Of a stretch of DNA of 32,372 nucleotides, positions 1-8,133 are shown one piece after another. Numbering within the stretch: position 1 is the stretch's first letter; each line of letters begins with the position of its first letter. A program made the translations under genes and the position numbers. Under the pieces are notes generated by a model, which was not told the DNA's origin, made no database searches, and worked only from the letters and a program-made list of their open reading frames with translations. The stretch is taken from NCBI GenBank assembly GCA_944323405.1, contig CALUSJ010000044.1:1-32372 (forward strand). The letters run 5' to 3'. This DNA comes from Candidatus Gastranaerophilales bacterium. GTDB taxonomy: Bacteria; Cyanobacteriota; Vampirovibrionia; Gastranaerophilales; Gastranaerophilaceae.

Positions 1-1
1 G

Positions 2-604
2 CCTTTTCTTGAATATTTAATGGAAAATATGCTTCAATACGGAGCGGATGAGTTTGTACTCTGTGTCGGACATATGCGGGAAATTATTATGGATTATTTT
101 AAAACCGAATTCCACGGGCGTCCTGTAAAATATTCTGTAGAGGAAGAACTCTTAGGAACCGGCGGCGCTATTAAGCAGGCTTTTGAAGAATTTGGGATAG
201 AAGATGGGATAATCTTGAACGGCGATACGTTTGTAAAGATGGATTATGCAGAGTTTTATAGAAAAATGCAGGGTGAAAAACTCGGACTTGCGCTCAAGTA
301 TGTTGAAAACGCTTCGAGATACGGGCTCGTGAAAACAGAATGCGAAAGAGCGGTTGAGTTTACGGAAAAGAAAGATACGGATGAGGCTGGGTTTATAAAT
401 GCCGGAATTTATTATGTGAAGAAGGATTTGTTTGAAGAGATTTCGGATAAAAAATTCTCGTTTGAAAAAGTTGTTTTGGAGGGAATGGTTGGGGAATTGA
501 AACCCAAATTTTATAAGACAGAGGATTATTTTATAGATATCGGAATCCCAGAGAGCTATAGACAGGCATGCGCCGAACTCGAAAGAGAGGTCTTGAATGC
601 CTAA
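2..604 (+). CDS. hddC: Sugar-1-phosphate guanylyltransferase, HddC-like (5' end outside window)
   Basis: Nucleotidyltransferase (GT-A/NTP_transferase fold) that probably joins GMP to D-glycero-alpha-D-manno-heptose 1-phosphate to give GDP-heptose. The frame is open to the left edge and reads [10 protein letters not shown], the usual stretch after the lost N-terminal GxGTRL/KPM signature, so the ATG at 20 is internal and the gene is truncated by the window. Visible family features are the LLGTGGAI segment, the LNGDTF metal-binding motif, and a C-terminal [10 protein letters not shown] segment. It overlaps the next gene by 8 bases; that gene is a GmhB-type phosphatase, and this pairing is typical of GDP-D-glycero-D-manno-heptose operons. 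The nearest alternative is mannose-1-phosphate guanylyltransferase, but the GmhB neighbour and the separate manC at 24188 favour the heptose enzyme. Confidence 0.8.
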   Translation, partial: PFLEYLMENMLQYGADEFVLCVGHMREIIMDYFKTEFHGRPVKYSVEEELLGTGGAIKQAFEEFGIEDGIILNGDTFVKMDYAEFYRKMQGEKLGLALKYVENASRYGLVKTECERAVEFTEKKDTDEAGFINAGIYYVKKDLFEEISDKKFSFEKVVLEGMVGELKPKFYKTEDYFIDIGIPESYRQACAELEREVLNA

Positions 605-1088
605 TAAAGCCTTATTCTTAGACCGTGACGGTGTAATCAATGTAGACAAACATCACGTTTATAAAATCGAGGATTGCGAATTTATCGATGGGATTTTTGA
701 TTTGTGTAGAAATGCTAAGTCAGAAGGCTACCTGATAATCGTAATCACAAACCAGGCAGGCATCGCTAAGGGTAAATACACCGAGGAGGATTATTTCAAA
801 TTCAGAGATTATGTGCACAAAGAGTTTGAAAAGCAAGGCTGCCCAATCGATGCGGAATACTTTTGTCCTTATCATACAGAAGCCGTAATCGAAAAATATC
901 GTAAGGATTCATTCGACCGCAAACCAAACCCCGGCATGATATTAAAAGCCCAAAAAGATTTCGATATCGACCTAAGCCAATCCATCCTCATCGGCGACAA
1001 ACAAAGCGATATCGAAGCCGGGAAAAGAGCGGGAGTGGGGAAAAATATTATTGATGGAGGAAATGATGTCTTTAAAGAAATATTTTGA
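597..1088 (+). CDS. gmhB: HAD-IIIA phosphatase, GmhB-like heptose-1,7-bisphosphate 7-phosphatase
   Basis: Cytosolic HAD-superfamily phosphatase that should remove the 7-phosphate from heptose 1,7-bisphosphate, one step before the guanylyltransferase just upstream. Motif I is LDRDGVI with nucleophile D9 and acid/base D11, motif II is in ITNQAG (residues 50-55), motif III is in RKPNPGM (K109) and motif IV is GDKQSD (133-138). The 163-residue length is slightly short of the roughly 180-190 usual for GmhB. The Zn loop is degenerate: C90 and H93 are present (CPYH), but the two later cysteines expected before RKP are S105 and D107. The start ATG lies inside the end of hddC (8-base overlap). Base composition at the 3' end is richer in GC than the genes that follow. 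HisB-N-type phosphatase is the main alternative. Confidence 0.82.
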   Translation: MPNKALFLDRDGVINVDKHHVYKIEDCEFIDGIFDLCRNAKSEGYLIIVITNQAGIAKGKYTEEDYFKFRDYVHKEFEKQGCPIDAEYFCPYHTEAVIEKYRKDSFDRKPNPGMILKAQKDFDIDLSQSILIGDKQSDIEAGKRAGVGKNIIDGGNDVFKEIF

Positions 1089-1959
1089 AAAATTATTGAA
1101 AAAAGATAAAATAAAAAATATTCAACAAGAAATCTGTTATATAAGGCAAGATTTGCTTAATACTTATTATCTTAATCTTGAAATATATAAAAATCAATTA
1201 TATTTATTAAATGATTTAAATGTCTTAAAAGACAATCATTGTAATATTAAATTCTTTGCAGAAAAGGATTGTGCAGCTGAAAGTAACGATTGTAAATATC
1301 CAGAAGCAACCTTGGATGGTATGACTAGACATCCGTCTTTCACAAAAAGAATAATTGAACTTTTTGGAGAGGAAGCATCTCTTCTTGATATAGGCTGTGG
1401 TGCCGGAGGTATTGTTTTTGATGCCATAATGCAGGGTATAGTAGCTTTTGGAATAGATGGCTCTGATTTCAATAAAAAGATAGGTCACGGTTACTGGAGT
1501 ATTTTAAAAAACAATCTGCTTACTTGTGATGCCACTAAAAAATATTACTTTGAAAAAGAAGGAAAACCTTATAAGTTTAAAGTAATTTCTTGTTGGGAAT
1601 GTTTAGAACATATTCCTGAAACCCTTATTCCTAATTTTTTAAATAATGTTTTTCAAAATCTAGATAAGGATGGTTACTTTTTAGGTTCAATCTCAAAACT
1701 TCCATACGAGAAAGATGGTATTATTTATCATATAACATTGAAGGATGTTACTTGGTGGAAATCTAAGTTTAATGAACAAGGTCTTTCATTTCAAACACAT
1801 AGTTTTACGCCATTTCTAATTCAAGATTTTTGTAGAGGTACAGGTCTAGGTTGGCAAGATTTGCATACTAATTATATTAAATACCCAGAAAATGGGATTA
1901 TTTTTGTTGCCAAAAAGATGGAAAATGTGTATGCAATACAACCCCGGGGGGGGAGGTAA
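1066..1959 (+). CDS. Class I SAM-dependent methyltransferase of the glycan operon
   Basis: Predicted Rossmann-fold methyltransferase, 297 residues from the chosen start. Motif I is [10 protein letters not shown], the acidic end of strand 2 is GIDGSDF, and the post-III region reads WECLEHIPE, as in sugar and glycan O-methyltransferases of the Methyltransf_11/23 type. A charged, helical N-terminal segment of about 60 residues precedes the domain. An SD (GGAGG, 1056-1060) sits 5 bases before ATG 1066; the frame is open further left to a TTG at 1051, but those starts overlap the SD. It overlaps gmhB by 23 bases. The last codons run through an 8-G tract (1946-1953), so the C-terminus is sensitive to slippage. 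The sugar it methylates cannot be told from sequence. Confidence 0.78.
   Translation: MSLKKYFEKLLKKDKIKNIQQEICYIRQDLLNTYYLNLEIYKNQLYLLNDLNVLKDNHCNIKFFAEKDCAAESNDCKYPEATLDGMTRHPSFTKRIIELFGEEASLLDIGCGAGGIVFDAIMQGIVAFGIDGSDFNKKIGHGYWSILKNNLLTCDATKKYYFEKEGKPYKFKVISCWECLEHIPETLIPNFLNNVFQNLDKDGYFLGSISKLPYEKDGIIYHITLKDVTWWKSKFNEQGLSFQTHSFTPFLIQDFCRGTGLGWQDLHTNYIKYPENGIIFVAKKMENVYAIQPRGGR
1946..1953 (+). repeat. Poly-G tract (G8) at the end of the methyltransferase gene
   Basis: Eight consecutive G, preceded by four C, in otherwise very AT-rich DNA and inside the last codons of the methyltransferase gene. As given, the frame closes at 1957-1959. With one more G the frame would continue for 14 residues to a TAG at 1995-1997, just before the SD of the next gene (2005-2011). 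With one fewer it would stop at about 1965. Such tracts are known contingency loci in surface-glycan genes of other bacteria; here that role is inference. Confidence 0.7.
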
Positions 1960-2018
1960 ATGTTAATTTTGGTCAAGTTCATAAGTATGTTGCATAGCAA
2001 AACTAAAGGAGTTTTATT

Positions 2019-4463
2019 TTGAAAGAGAGTATAAATTTATATAATATAATAGACAGTTTTTGTTCATTTATTTATTGCTTATATAAAATTAATTTATATA
2101 AACTTTTAAGTCATTTTCCTTTTTATAAAATAAAAGCTTTAAATAAAGTAAAAAAGTATGAAGAGCTACTAGAACAAAATTTAAAATTATATTTTTTATC
2201 TGAAAAATTTTCTATAAACAATTTAAGTCAAATGATGGCTACAAACTTAGATATTATAAGGGCTAAAGCTAATATTATAAATAGAGATAGTGGAAAAAAA
2301 TTTATTTTAATAATAGGTTCGTTAAAATATGCCAGTTATTTGTCTTTATATTCAAATTCTATATTAAAATCTCTAGAATATAAAAATATAGTAGTTCACT
2401 TTTTTGACATATTATCGGGAAAATTAATAAGAGTTGATAATGAAACTTATGAACAAAATGAAGATTACAAAGAGGTATTGTATAGTTCTAGTATAGAAAA
2501 TATTGATGCTTCTATGTATGATATTTCTATACAAATAATAGATGCAAATTTTGAATTGGTAACTCCTTTAAAGCCTGCAAAAATAGCATATGCATATATT
2601 ATACCAGTAGATAATGAAAAAATATATGAAAATGTAAGTAATACAGTAAATATTAGTTTTGATGCGGTATTGTATCCTATAAAAGGAATGGATGATGTTT
2701 TATACAAAAACGAAGTTTTGTTACCTAAATTTTATATTCCTTTTTCAATAGATTTAAATTTGTATGAAAGATTTAATTTTTATCCCAATGAAGATAAAGT
2801 AAAAATTTGTTTTATAGGTAATATTAAAGATTTAGAATTATATTTTAGGCCTCTTTTAGTAATAAATAATTTTTTAATAAAAAATAATATTGATATTGAA
2901 TTTATTTATTTTGAAGCAAATCCAAATTTTCAAAGAGAGTGTATAAAAGATGAAGAATGTATTGTAAAAAAATTAGAAAAATTACAAACAAGCAATATTA
3001 AATTAAAAAAAGGTTTTTTATATTTACTACCACCTGAAATTTATGAAATAAATAAAAAATTTGATTTAATAGTTTATACTGAAAATGTTGAAAATTATAT
3101 GTATAATCCTATCCAAAGTGTAACTTGCGGAAAATGTGCAGTATTTCCGAATACATATAAAATTTCGGGATTAATTTCTAATGTTGAAGGTTGTTATAAA
3201 TATGCAATGAATAATAAAATTGATAATATTATTTCTATAATAAAAGATTTTGTAAACAACAAGAAAAAAATATATAGTAAGAATAGTGTAAGTAAAAGAA
3301 AAGATATTGGAAAAATATATAGTTTAGAAAATAATAAAATATTTTATAATCAGTTATTATTTCCTCAAGATTTAATACTAGGACATAATAATGAAATTTT
3401 AAAGTCTGGCCTTCAGTTCAAAGAACAAAATTTATATGTAAAATATAATTATTATGAAAAGCGAAAGGAGTATAATATAAAAGGGGAACTAATCCCTGTC
3501 CCCATTCATGATGCGGGTTTTGGTTCTGTTTTGAATAAATATGTAAGTTTATTAGTATATTCTAAAGAAAATGAAATATATCTTCCGGATTGGCGAATTA
3601 TAAATTTGGCTAGAAATCGATATAATGTTTTTAAAGATCACAATTTTTGGTCTTTTTGTTATGGAAAAGCAGAAGATGAAAATGTTTTTCTTAAAATATT
3701 TGAACTTCCATATAGTGAAGATATAGTTTCAAAAGAATTATATCAATCTGATATTATGTATGAAAAAGCTATTAAACAAAGCTTTTTTACTGAGTACAAT
3801 ATAGAAAAAGAACCAAATCTGGCTCATATGTCTAAAAGTTTGTATAAAGATGATTATTTTAATGAATTTAGAAAAAAATATCATGAAGCATATGAAAAAT
3901 ATATAAAATTAAGACCTGAATATCAAAATAAAATTGATGATTTTTCTGATAAGTATTTAGAAAATAAATTTAAAATAGGTATACATATTAGATGTGCTGC
4001 ACATCCTGATGAATCTATTGAGAATATAGAAAATACAAATTTTCATAAGCATTTTGAAAAATATAATGATGAGATACTTAAAATATTGAAAAATAATAGT
4101 ATTGATGTATTTGATCAAAATTGGGTTTTATATATTGCAACTGATAATGATATTGCATTAGATTATTTTGTTAAAAGATATCCTAACAATATTTTATATT
4201 CTAATGATATTTCACGCCTTACTCGGGAAGAGGAAATGGAATATGAAAAAGATAAAATGGAAGCCGGTAGATATCTTATTGGGTATGAGTTACAGCAGCG
4301 TAGATCAGTAAAAGATTCTTTAAGGAATATTAAATTAGCTGAAGAAATTTTATTTGATATGCAAATTTTATCAAAAATGGATTATTTTATTTTCCAAAAT
4401 TCTAATGTTCCAATGGCTGTAAGTTATATGAATCCAAAGTTAAACATGATTTATCTTGATTAA
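2019..4463 (+). CDS. Two-domain glycosyltransferase with C-terminal fucosyltransferase-like domain
   Basis: Large (814-residue) cytosolic or membrane-associated enzyme, probably acting on a surface glycan. The C-terminal third (about 490-814) resembles GDP-fucose transferases of the GT23/O-fucosyltransferase type: it starts with a GFGSVLN segment, has IGIHIR at 653-658 (the GDP-contacting HxR-type motif), then an IATDND strand, and ends with a DYFIFQNSN segment of the kind that closes the donor site. The N-terminal part (1-480) looks like a second GT-B-type unit with alternating strands and helices (KFILIIGS near 90; an SVTCGKCAVFPN segment near 370). The start is TTG 2019 with SD AAAGGAG at 2005-2011; no ATG is better placed. 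The DNA is strikingly AT-rich except for a short GC-richer patch at the domain boundary near 3478-3530. Donor and acceptor are unproven. Confidence 0.68.
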   Translation: MKESINLYNIIDSFCSFIYCLYKINLYKLLSHFPFYKIKALNKVKKYEELLEQNLKLYFLSEKFSINNLSQMMATNLDIIRAKANIINRDSGKKFILIIGSLKYASYLSLYSNSILKSLEYKNIVVHFFDILSGKLIRVDNETYEQNEDYKEVLYSSSIENIDASMYDISIQIIDANFELVTPLKPAKIAYAYIIPVDNEKIYENVSNTVNISFDAVLYPIKGMDDVLYKNEVLLPKFYIPFSIDLNLYERFNFYPNEDKVKICFIGNIKDLELYFRPLLVINNFLIKNNIDIEFIYFEANPNFQRECIKDEECIVKKLEKLQTSNIKLKKGFLYLLPPEIYEINKKFDLIVYTENVENYMYNPIQSVTCGKCAVFPNTYKISGLISNVEGCYKYAMNNKIDNIISIIKDFVNNKKKIYSKNSVSKRKDIGKIYSLENNKIFYNQLLFPQDLILGHNNEILKSGLQFKEQNLYVKYNYYEKRKEYNIKGELIPVPIHDAGFGSVLNKYVSLLVYSKENEIYLPDWRIINLARNRYNVFKDHNFWSFCYGKAEDENVFLKIFELPYSEDIVSKELYQSDIMYEKAIKQSFFTEYNIEKEPNLAHMSKSLYKDDYFNEFRKKYHEAYEKYIKLRPEYQNKIDDFSDKYLENKFKIGIHIRCAAHPDESIENIENTNFHKHFEKYNDEILKILKNNSIDVFDQNWVLYIATDNDIALDYFVKRYPNNILYSNDISRLTREEEMEYEKDKMEAGRYLIGYELQQRRSVKDSLRNIKLAEEILFDMQILSKMDYFIFQNSNVPMAVSYMNPKLNMIYLD

Positions 4464-4502
4464 TAAAATATAAATGAATAATAAAGGTAGGATAATATAG
4501 AT

Positions 4503-6494
4503 ATGAAAAATAAATTTGCAGTAATATCAACATGGCCAGGGGCTGTATGTGCTGAAAAAGAAGTTTTTGAAAGATTAAAAATTGCAGCAAAAGATCTTGG
4601 TAAAGAGTGTTATATAATATCAGAAGACGGGTATATTCTTGATGAATATCAAAATTTGACAAAAAACAAAATAGATACTAATGAAATTGATTTTATTATT
4701 TCTAGTCATTTTAGAGATTCAAAAAAATTAGATGCTTTTTATTACCATCCTCTATGGAATCCTCCAGATTTTTTGTTAAATGATAATGATTATTCTACTT
4801 TTATAGATAATTATATACAAAATGATGATTTTTTAATTTATGGTGACGGTACAATGTTAAATCATCTAAAAAGTATTTTATTAAATTCTCCAAGGGATTT
4901 AGAAGGTGCATCTTTATTTGTTGCATCTTTTCCAGAAAGTATTATTAAGCCTCCAGCTGAAAAATTTGATAAAATTTTTTATTGCGGTATTAATTGGGAA
5001 ATATTATTTAATAGGGGACAAGGACGTCATGCAGGTCTTTTTAAGACATTAGATAATAGTGGCTGTATTAGAATTTTTGGACCTAATAAAATAAAAGAAT
5101 GGAAAAATAAAAGACCTTGGAAAGGTTATAAATCTTATGAAGGTGAGATTCCTTTTGATGGGGTTTCTATGTTAAATAAAATTAATGAATGTGGTATTGT
5201 ATTATGTCTATCATCTGATTTACATAGAAAAACTGGTGCGGCATCTAGTAGAATTTATGAAGCTATTGCTGGTGGTGCAATTATTATTTCAGATGATAAT
5301 CCGTTTGTAAAAGAACATTTTTCAGATGCTGCATTATTTATTAATTTTAATAAATATGATATAGAAGATACTTATCGTCAGATAATGGAAAAATATCAAT
5401 GGATTCAAGAAAATCCTAAAAAGGTAAAAGAAATAATCTTGAAAGCTCAAGATATTTTTAAAACTAAATTTTCAATGAATAAAACAATTACTAATATTTA
5501 TTTAAATCATGAAAACAGGGAAAAAGCTGTTTCAAAAATGTTATTTGCTCAGAATAATAATGAAAAAATTTCAATTATATATAATTTGGAAGCTAAAACT
5601 TTAGAAGAGAACGTTCAAAATAAACTCAAAAATGTTATTAAAAATATAACAAATCAAATATATAAAAATGTTGAGTTGGTTATTTTATGTGATGAATCTA
5701 TACAGAACAATATAAATAATTATATAAATAATAATATACTATTTCCAATTAAAATAATAGGTTCAAAAATTTATAATTTAACAGGTACAAAAATAATTTC
5801 TTTTGGTAAACAATTTTATAATGCTTTAAATGATATTAAGAGTGATTATTATATTATAATTAATGATTCTGAAATTTGGTATAAAGATCATTTGATAACT
5901 TTAAAACGGCAATTAGAAGATAATCAAAATGCAGATATAGCATATTCAGGAGTTATACAATCTTGGGATAAAAATGCTCTTTCTCAAGTTATTTTTAAAT
6001 TAATTTCTAATAATGAAATTTATAATTTTGATGCAGTTTGTTCTAATGGACAATTTTTGTTTAGGAATAATAATTTGCAAAATTATTATGAATTTACATT
6101 TGATTATATTGATGAATTATTAGTTTATTATTTGATTTTTAATAGTGTATTTAAAGACAAAAAAATATTAGCATTTTCTAAACGAAATACAATATATGTA
6201 AAAAAATATTATGAAGATAAGGTAAACACAGATAATATTATAAAACAAGAAAGATATATTAGAGATTTATTTAAGTATAATTACGTTGATGGCATTATAA
6301 AAAATGATTTTTCGATTTTAAGTAAATTTCAAGACAGGTTAAGAAAAATAATAAGGACTTTTGTTAAATTAGAATTGTTATTTTATGAATTTATACAATT
6401 TTTTATATTATTTGGAAAAAAACGTGATAAAAATAAAAAAATTATATCTATGTTAAGAAAAGATAATAAAGATTTGATAAAGATGAGGAAATAA
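4503..6494 (+). CDS. Two-domain glycosyltransferase (GT-B-like plus GT2-like)
   Basis: 663-residue protein of the same operon. Residues 1-330 look like a GT-B glycosyltransferase: the segment SSRIYEAIAGGAIIISDD (about 248-266) is the donor-binding E-x-x-A-x-G-type region near the end of such domains. Residues 353-560 resemble a GT-A/GT2 domain: KISIIYN start, ELVILCD strand, and IIINDSEIWY near 451-460 where GT2 enzymes carry their acidic metal-binding cluster, here weakened to NDSE. A basic hydrophobic tail follows, so association with the inner membrane is possible. An SD-like AGG lies upstream of ATG 4503, 39 bases after the previous stop, and the next gene starts 4 bases after the stop. 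Base composition is very AT-rich, as in the upstream gene. The linkage it makes is unknown. Confidence 0.65.
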   Translation: MKNKFAVISTWPGAVCAEKEVFERLKIAAKDLGKECYIISEDGYILDEYQNLTKNKIDTNEIDFIISSHFRDSKKLDAFYYHPLWNPPDFLLNDNDYSTFIDNYIQNDDFLIYGDGTMLNHLKSILLNSPRDLEGASLFVASFPESIIKPPAEKFDKIFYCGINWEILFNRGQGRHAGLFKTLDNSGCIRIFGPNKIKEWKNKRPWKGYKSYEGEIPFDGVSMLNKINECGIVLCLSSDLHRKTGAASSRIYEAIAGGAIIISDDNPFVKEHFSDAALFINFNKYDIEDTYRQIMEKYQWIQENPKKVKEIILKAQDIFKTKFSMNKTITNIYLNHENREKAVSKMLFAQNNNEKISIIYNLEAKTLEENVQNKLKNVIKNITNQIYKNVELVILCDESIQNNINNYINNNILFPIKIIGSKIYNLTGTKIISFGKQFYNALNDIKSDYYIIINDSEIWYKDHLITLKRQLEDNQNADIAYSGVIQSWDKNALSQVIFKLISNNEIYNFDAVCSNGQFLFRNNNLQNYYEFTFDYIDELLVYYLIFNSVFKDKKILAFSKRNTIYVKKYYEDKVNTDNIIKQERYIRDLFKYNYVDGIIKNDFSILSKFQDRLRKIIRTFVKLELLFYEFIQFFILFGKKRDKNKKIISMLRKDNKDLIKMRK

Positions 6495-6498
6495 TAAT

Positions 6499-7377
6499 AT
6501 GTATTTAGTAATGGGTGGAAGCGGTTTTTTAGGCCGTTATATTATAAAAAATATTCTTGAACTTACTGATGAAAAAGTTATTGCAACTTTTTCGTCAAAT
6601 AAACCTGAATTAGAAAACGAAAGAATTCATTGGGAAAAAGTAAACGTTCAAGATAGAAATGATATTAATAAAGTTAATAATATGATTGATAACGGTACAA
6701 AGGTAATTTACCTTTGTGCCTATCATCACCCCGATAAAGTAGAAGAAAATCCTGCTCTTGCTTGGGATATTAATATTACATCATTAGCTTATGTTGTTAA
6801 TGCGCTTACTAATGCAGGATGTTTTTATTATTCATCTACTGATACTGTATATGGTGAAGGTAGTATCGATATTTCTTTTACAGAAGATAACCCAACAAAT
6901 CCTGTAAATCTTTATGGTAAAAATAAAGTGCTTGCTGAACAAATCACTATTGCAAAAGGATTTAATGTGGTAAGATTTCCTTTCATTATAGGTACTAGTT
7001 TAGTTGAATATAAAAAACATTTCTTCAATAAAATAGTTGAAGATATCAAGTCAAAAAAAGTAGTTGAAATGTTTAATGATTCATATAGATCTACACTTAG
7101 CTTTAATCAATGTGCAAAATTTTTGATAAAAATTATAGAAAAATATGGTGCTTGTGATGAAAAAATTATTAATATTGCTTCTGACAAGCCACTTTCCAAA
7201 TATGATGTTGTAATTAAAATGTGCGAAGATTTTAATCTTGATAAATCATATGTTAAAGGAATTTCTATAAATAATTGTGATGGCATTTTTAAGGCAAAAC
7301 GTGCCAAAAATGCTGTTTTAGATAATACCAAATTAAAAAAACTACTTAATATTGAAAAAATAGAATTAGAATTTTAG
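6499..7377 (+). CDS. NAD-dependent epimerase/dehydratase (extended SDR)
   Basis: Extended short-chain dehydrogenase acting on a nucleotide-linked sugar, 292 residues. The N-terminus carries the dinucleotide motif MGGSGFLG (GxxGxxG), followed by a strand with an acidic or polar end. The catalytic residues are visible as SSTDTVYG and YGKNK (YxxxK, near 143-147). The short length and the NLYGKNKVLAEQ context resemble dTDP-4-dehydrorhamnose reductase (RfbD) and related reductases, so a 4-keto reductase or epimerase role is possible. SD GAGGAAA precedes the ATG by about 10 bases. It lies between two glycosyltransferases and a cupin, so the product is likely a donor sugar for this operon. The exact substrate cannot be assigned. 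Confidence 0.75.
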   Translation: MYLVMGGSGFLGRYIIKNILELTDEKVIATFSSNKPELENERIHWEKVNVQDRNDINKVNNMIDNGTKVIYLCAYHHPDKVEENPALAWDINITSLAYVVNALTNAGCFYYSSTDTVYGEGSIDISFTEDNPTNPVNLYGKNKVLAEQITIAKGFNVVRFPFIIGTSLVEYKKHFFNKIVEDIKSKKVVEMFNDSYRSTLSFNQCAKFLIKIIEKYGACDEKIINIASDKPLSKYDVVIKMCEDFNLDKSYVKGISINNCDGIFKAKRAKNAVLDNTKLKKLLNIEKIELEF

Positions 7378-7391
7378 AGGATAATTATATT

Positions 7392-7757
7392 ATGTTAATC
7401 GAATTTATAAAACCTGATTTTGAATTCAACGATGATAGAGGAACTATTACACAGCTTGTGCACGATGGCTGGAAGCAGGTCAATTATATTACCACCAAAT
7501 CAGGAGTCTTTAGGGGAGGGCATTATCACAAAAACAACGATGAAGCTTTCTATATTATCTCCGGCCAAATTGAGCTTGAGCTCAATAGTATAAATTCCCA
7601 AGAAAAAGAAGTTCATAATATTAAGTCTGGTGATTTTTTTATCATAAGAAGAAATCTTTTACATAGTTTTAAGTTTTTGAAAGATACAGAACTTATTTCT
7701 ATGTATTCAAATGGTGTTGAAGAAGACGAAGGAATGGATATTTATTCTGTTATATAG
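7392..7757 (+). CDS. Cupin-fold sugar enzyme, WxcM/FdtA or RmlC-like
   Basis: Small (121-residue) single-domain cupin, last gene of the glycan operon. It starts 14 bases after the SDR gene with SD GAGG upstream. The sequence DRGTITQLV near the start, GGHYHKNNDEAFYIISG (cupin motif 1 with paired His and a Glu) and FFIIRRNLLHSFKF (motif 2 with His) match the sugar 3,4-ketoisomerase (FdtA/WxcM C-terminal) and dTDP-4-dehydrorhamnose 3,5-epimerase-like cupins that act on keto intermediates of dTDP- or GDP-sugars. Coupling with the preceding SDR makes a two-step keto-sugar conversion plausible. The base composition in the first half is closer to the rest of the window than the AT-rich glycosyltransferases. 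The specific reaction is inference. Confidence 0.7.
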   Translation: MLIEFIKPDFEFNDDRGTITQLVHDGWKQVNYITTKSGVFRGGHYHKNNDEAFYIISGQIELELNSINSQEKEVHNIKSGDFFIIRRNLLHSFKFLKDTELISMYSNGVEEDEGMDIYSVI

Positions 7758-8068
7758 TTGCTTTTTGCACGTAAGAAATTTTTCTAAGATACTAAACTAA
7801 TTTATCCCCACCACCCACTTTCTATTTAGGGAGGGGGTTCTGTACGCCAGGTACACGCAGTTCCCTCCCTTGCCAAGGAGGCAGGGTGGGAAGGGGCATC
7901 CCGTAAGGGTTTTTGAATATTTTAATAGAACAAAGTTCAAAATAAAAATACCCCTTAACTTCTTCTAAACTCCTAAACCTCTAAACTCCTCAACTCTGCT
8001 AAGTTACCTATTCCCTATTCCCCAAAACGTCCCCTGCCCCTTGTTACTTTCCAACAAACTTGTTTATA
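7758..8068. other. Non-coding spacer between glycan and housekeeping operons
   Basis: About 310 bases with no credible gene. The left part holds the GC-rich inverted repeat at 7828-7870 and continues GC-rich to about 7915, ending with CCCGTAAGGG followed by five T, a weak terminator-like hairpin. The right part (about 7950-8055) is pyrimidine-rich on the plus strand and contains the 11-mer TCTAAACTCCT twice (7964-7974 and 7980-7990), then runs such as ATTCCCTATTCCCC. No coding frame with an SD was seen. Confidence 0.6.
7828..7870. repeat. GC-rich imperfect inverted repeat, REP/MITE-like
   Basis: Outer arms AGGGAGGG (7828-7835) and CCCTCCCT (7863-7870) are exact complements, and inner arms TGTAC (7841-7845) and GTACA (7851-7855) enclose a 5-base loop GCCAG. 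A second small palindrome CCTTGCCAAGG follows directly. The element is much richer in GC than its surroundings and non-coding, as expected for a dispersed extragenic repeat or a strong transcript-end hairpin. Only one copy is in the window. Confidence 0.55.
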
Positions 8069-8097
8069 TTGCGCAAACCTTATTTTTAAGTTACAAT
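8069..8097 (+). promoter_or_regulatory. Sigma70-type promoter for the HEAT-ruvX-tilS-hpt operon
   Basis: TTGCGC (8069-8074) and TACAAT (8092-8097) are separated by exactly 17 bases, and the first gene starts at 8134. This gives a predicted start of transcription near 8104 and a 30-base leader. Confidence 0.6.
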
Positions 8098-8133
8098 CTT
8101 TAGAAGAGAGTGTTTTTTAGAGGGCTTCATTTT

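Noticed and set aside
152-649. 165-codon minus-strand frame over hddC and gmhB
   Set aside because: It is antisense to two genes with clear family motifs and has no recognisable domain of its own.
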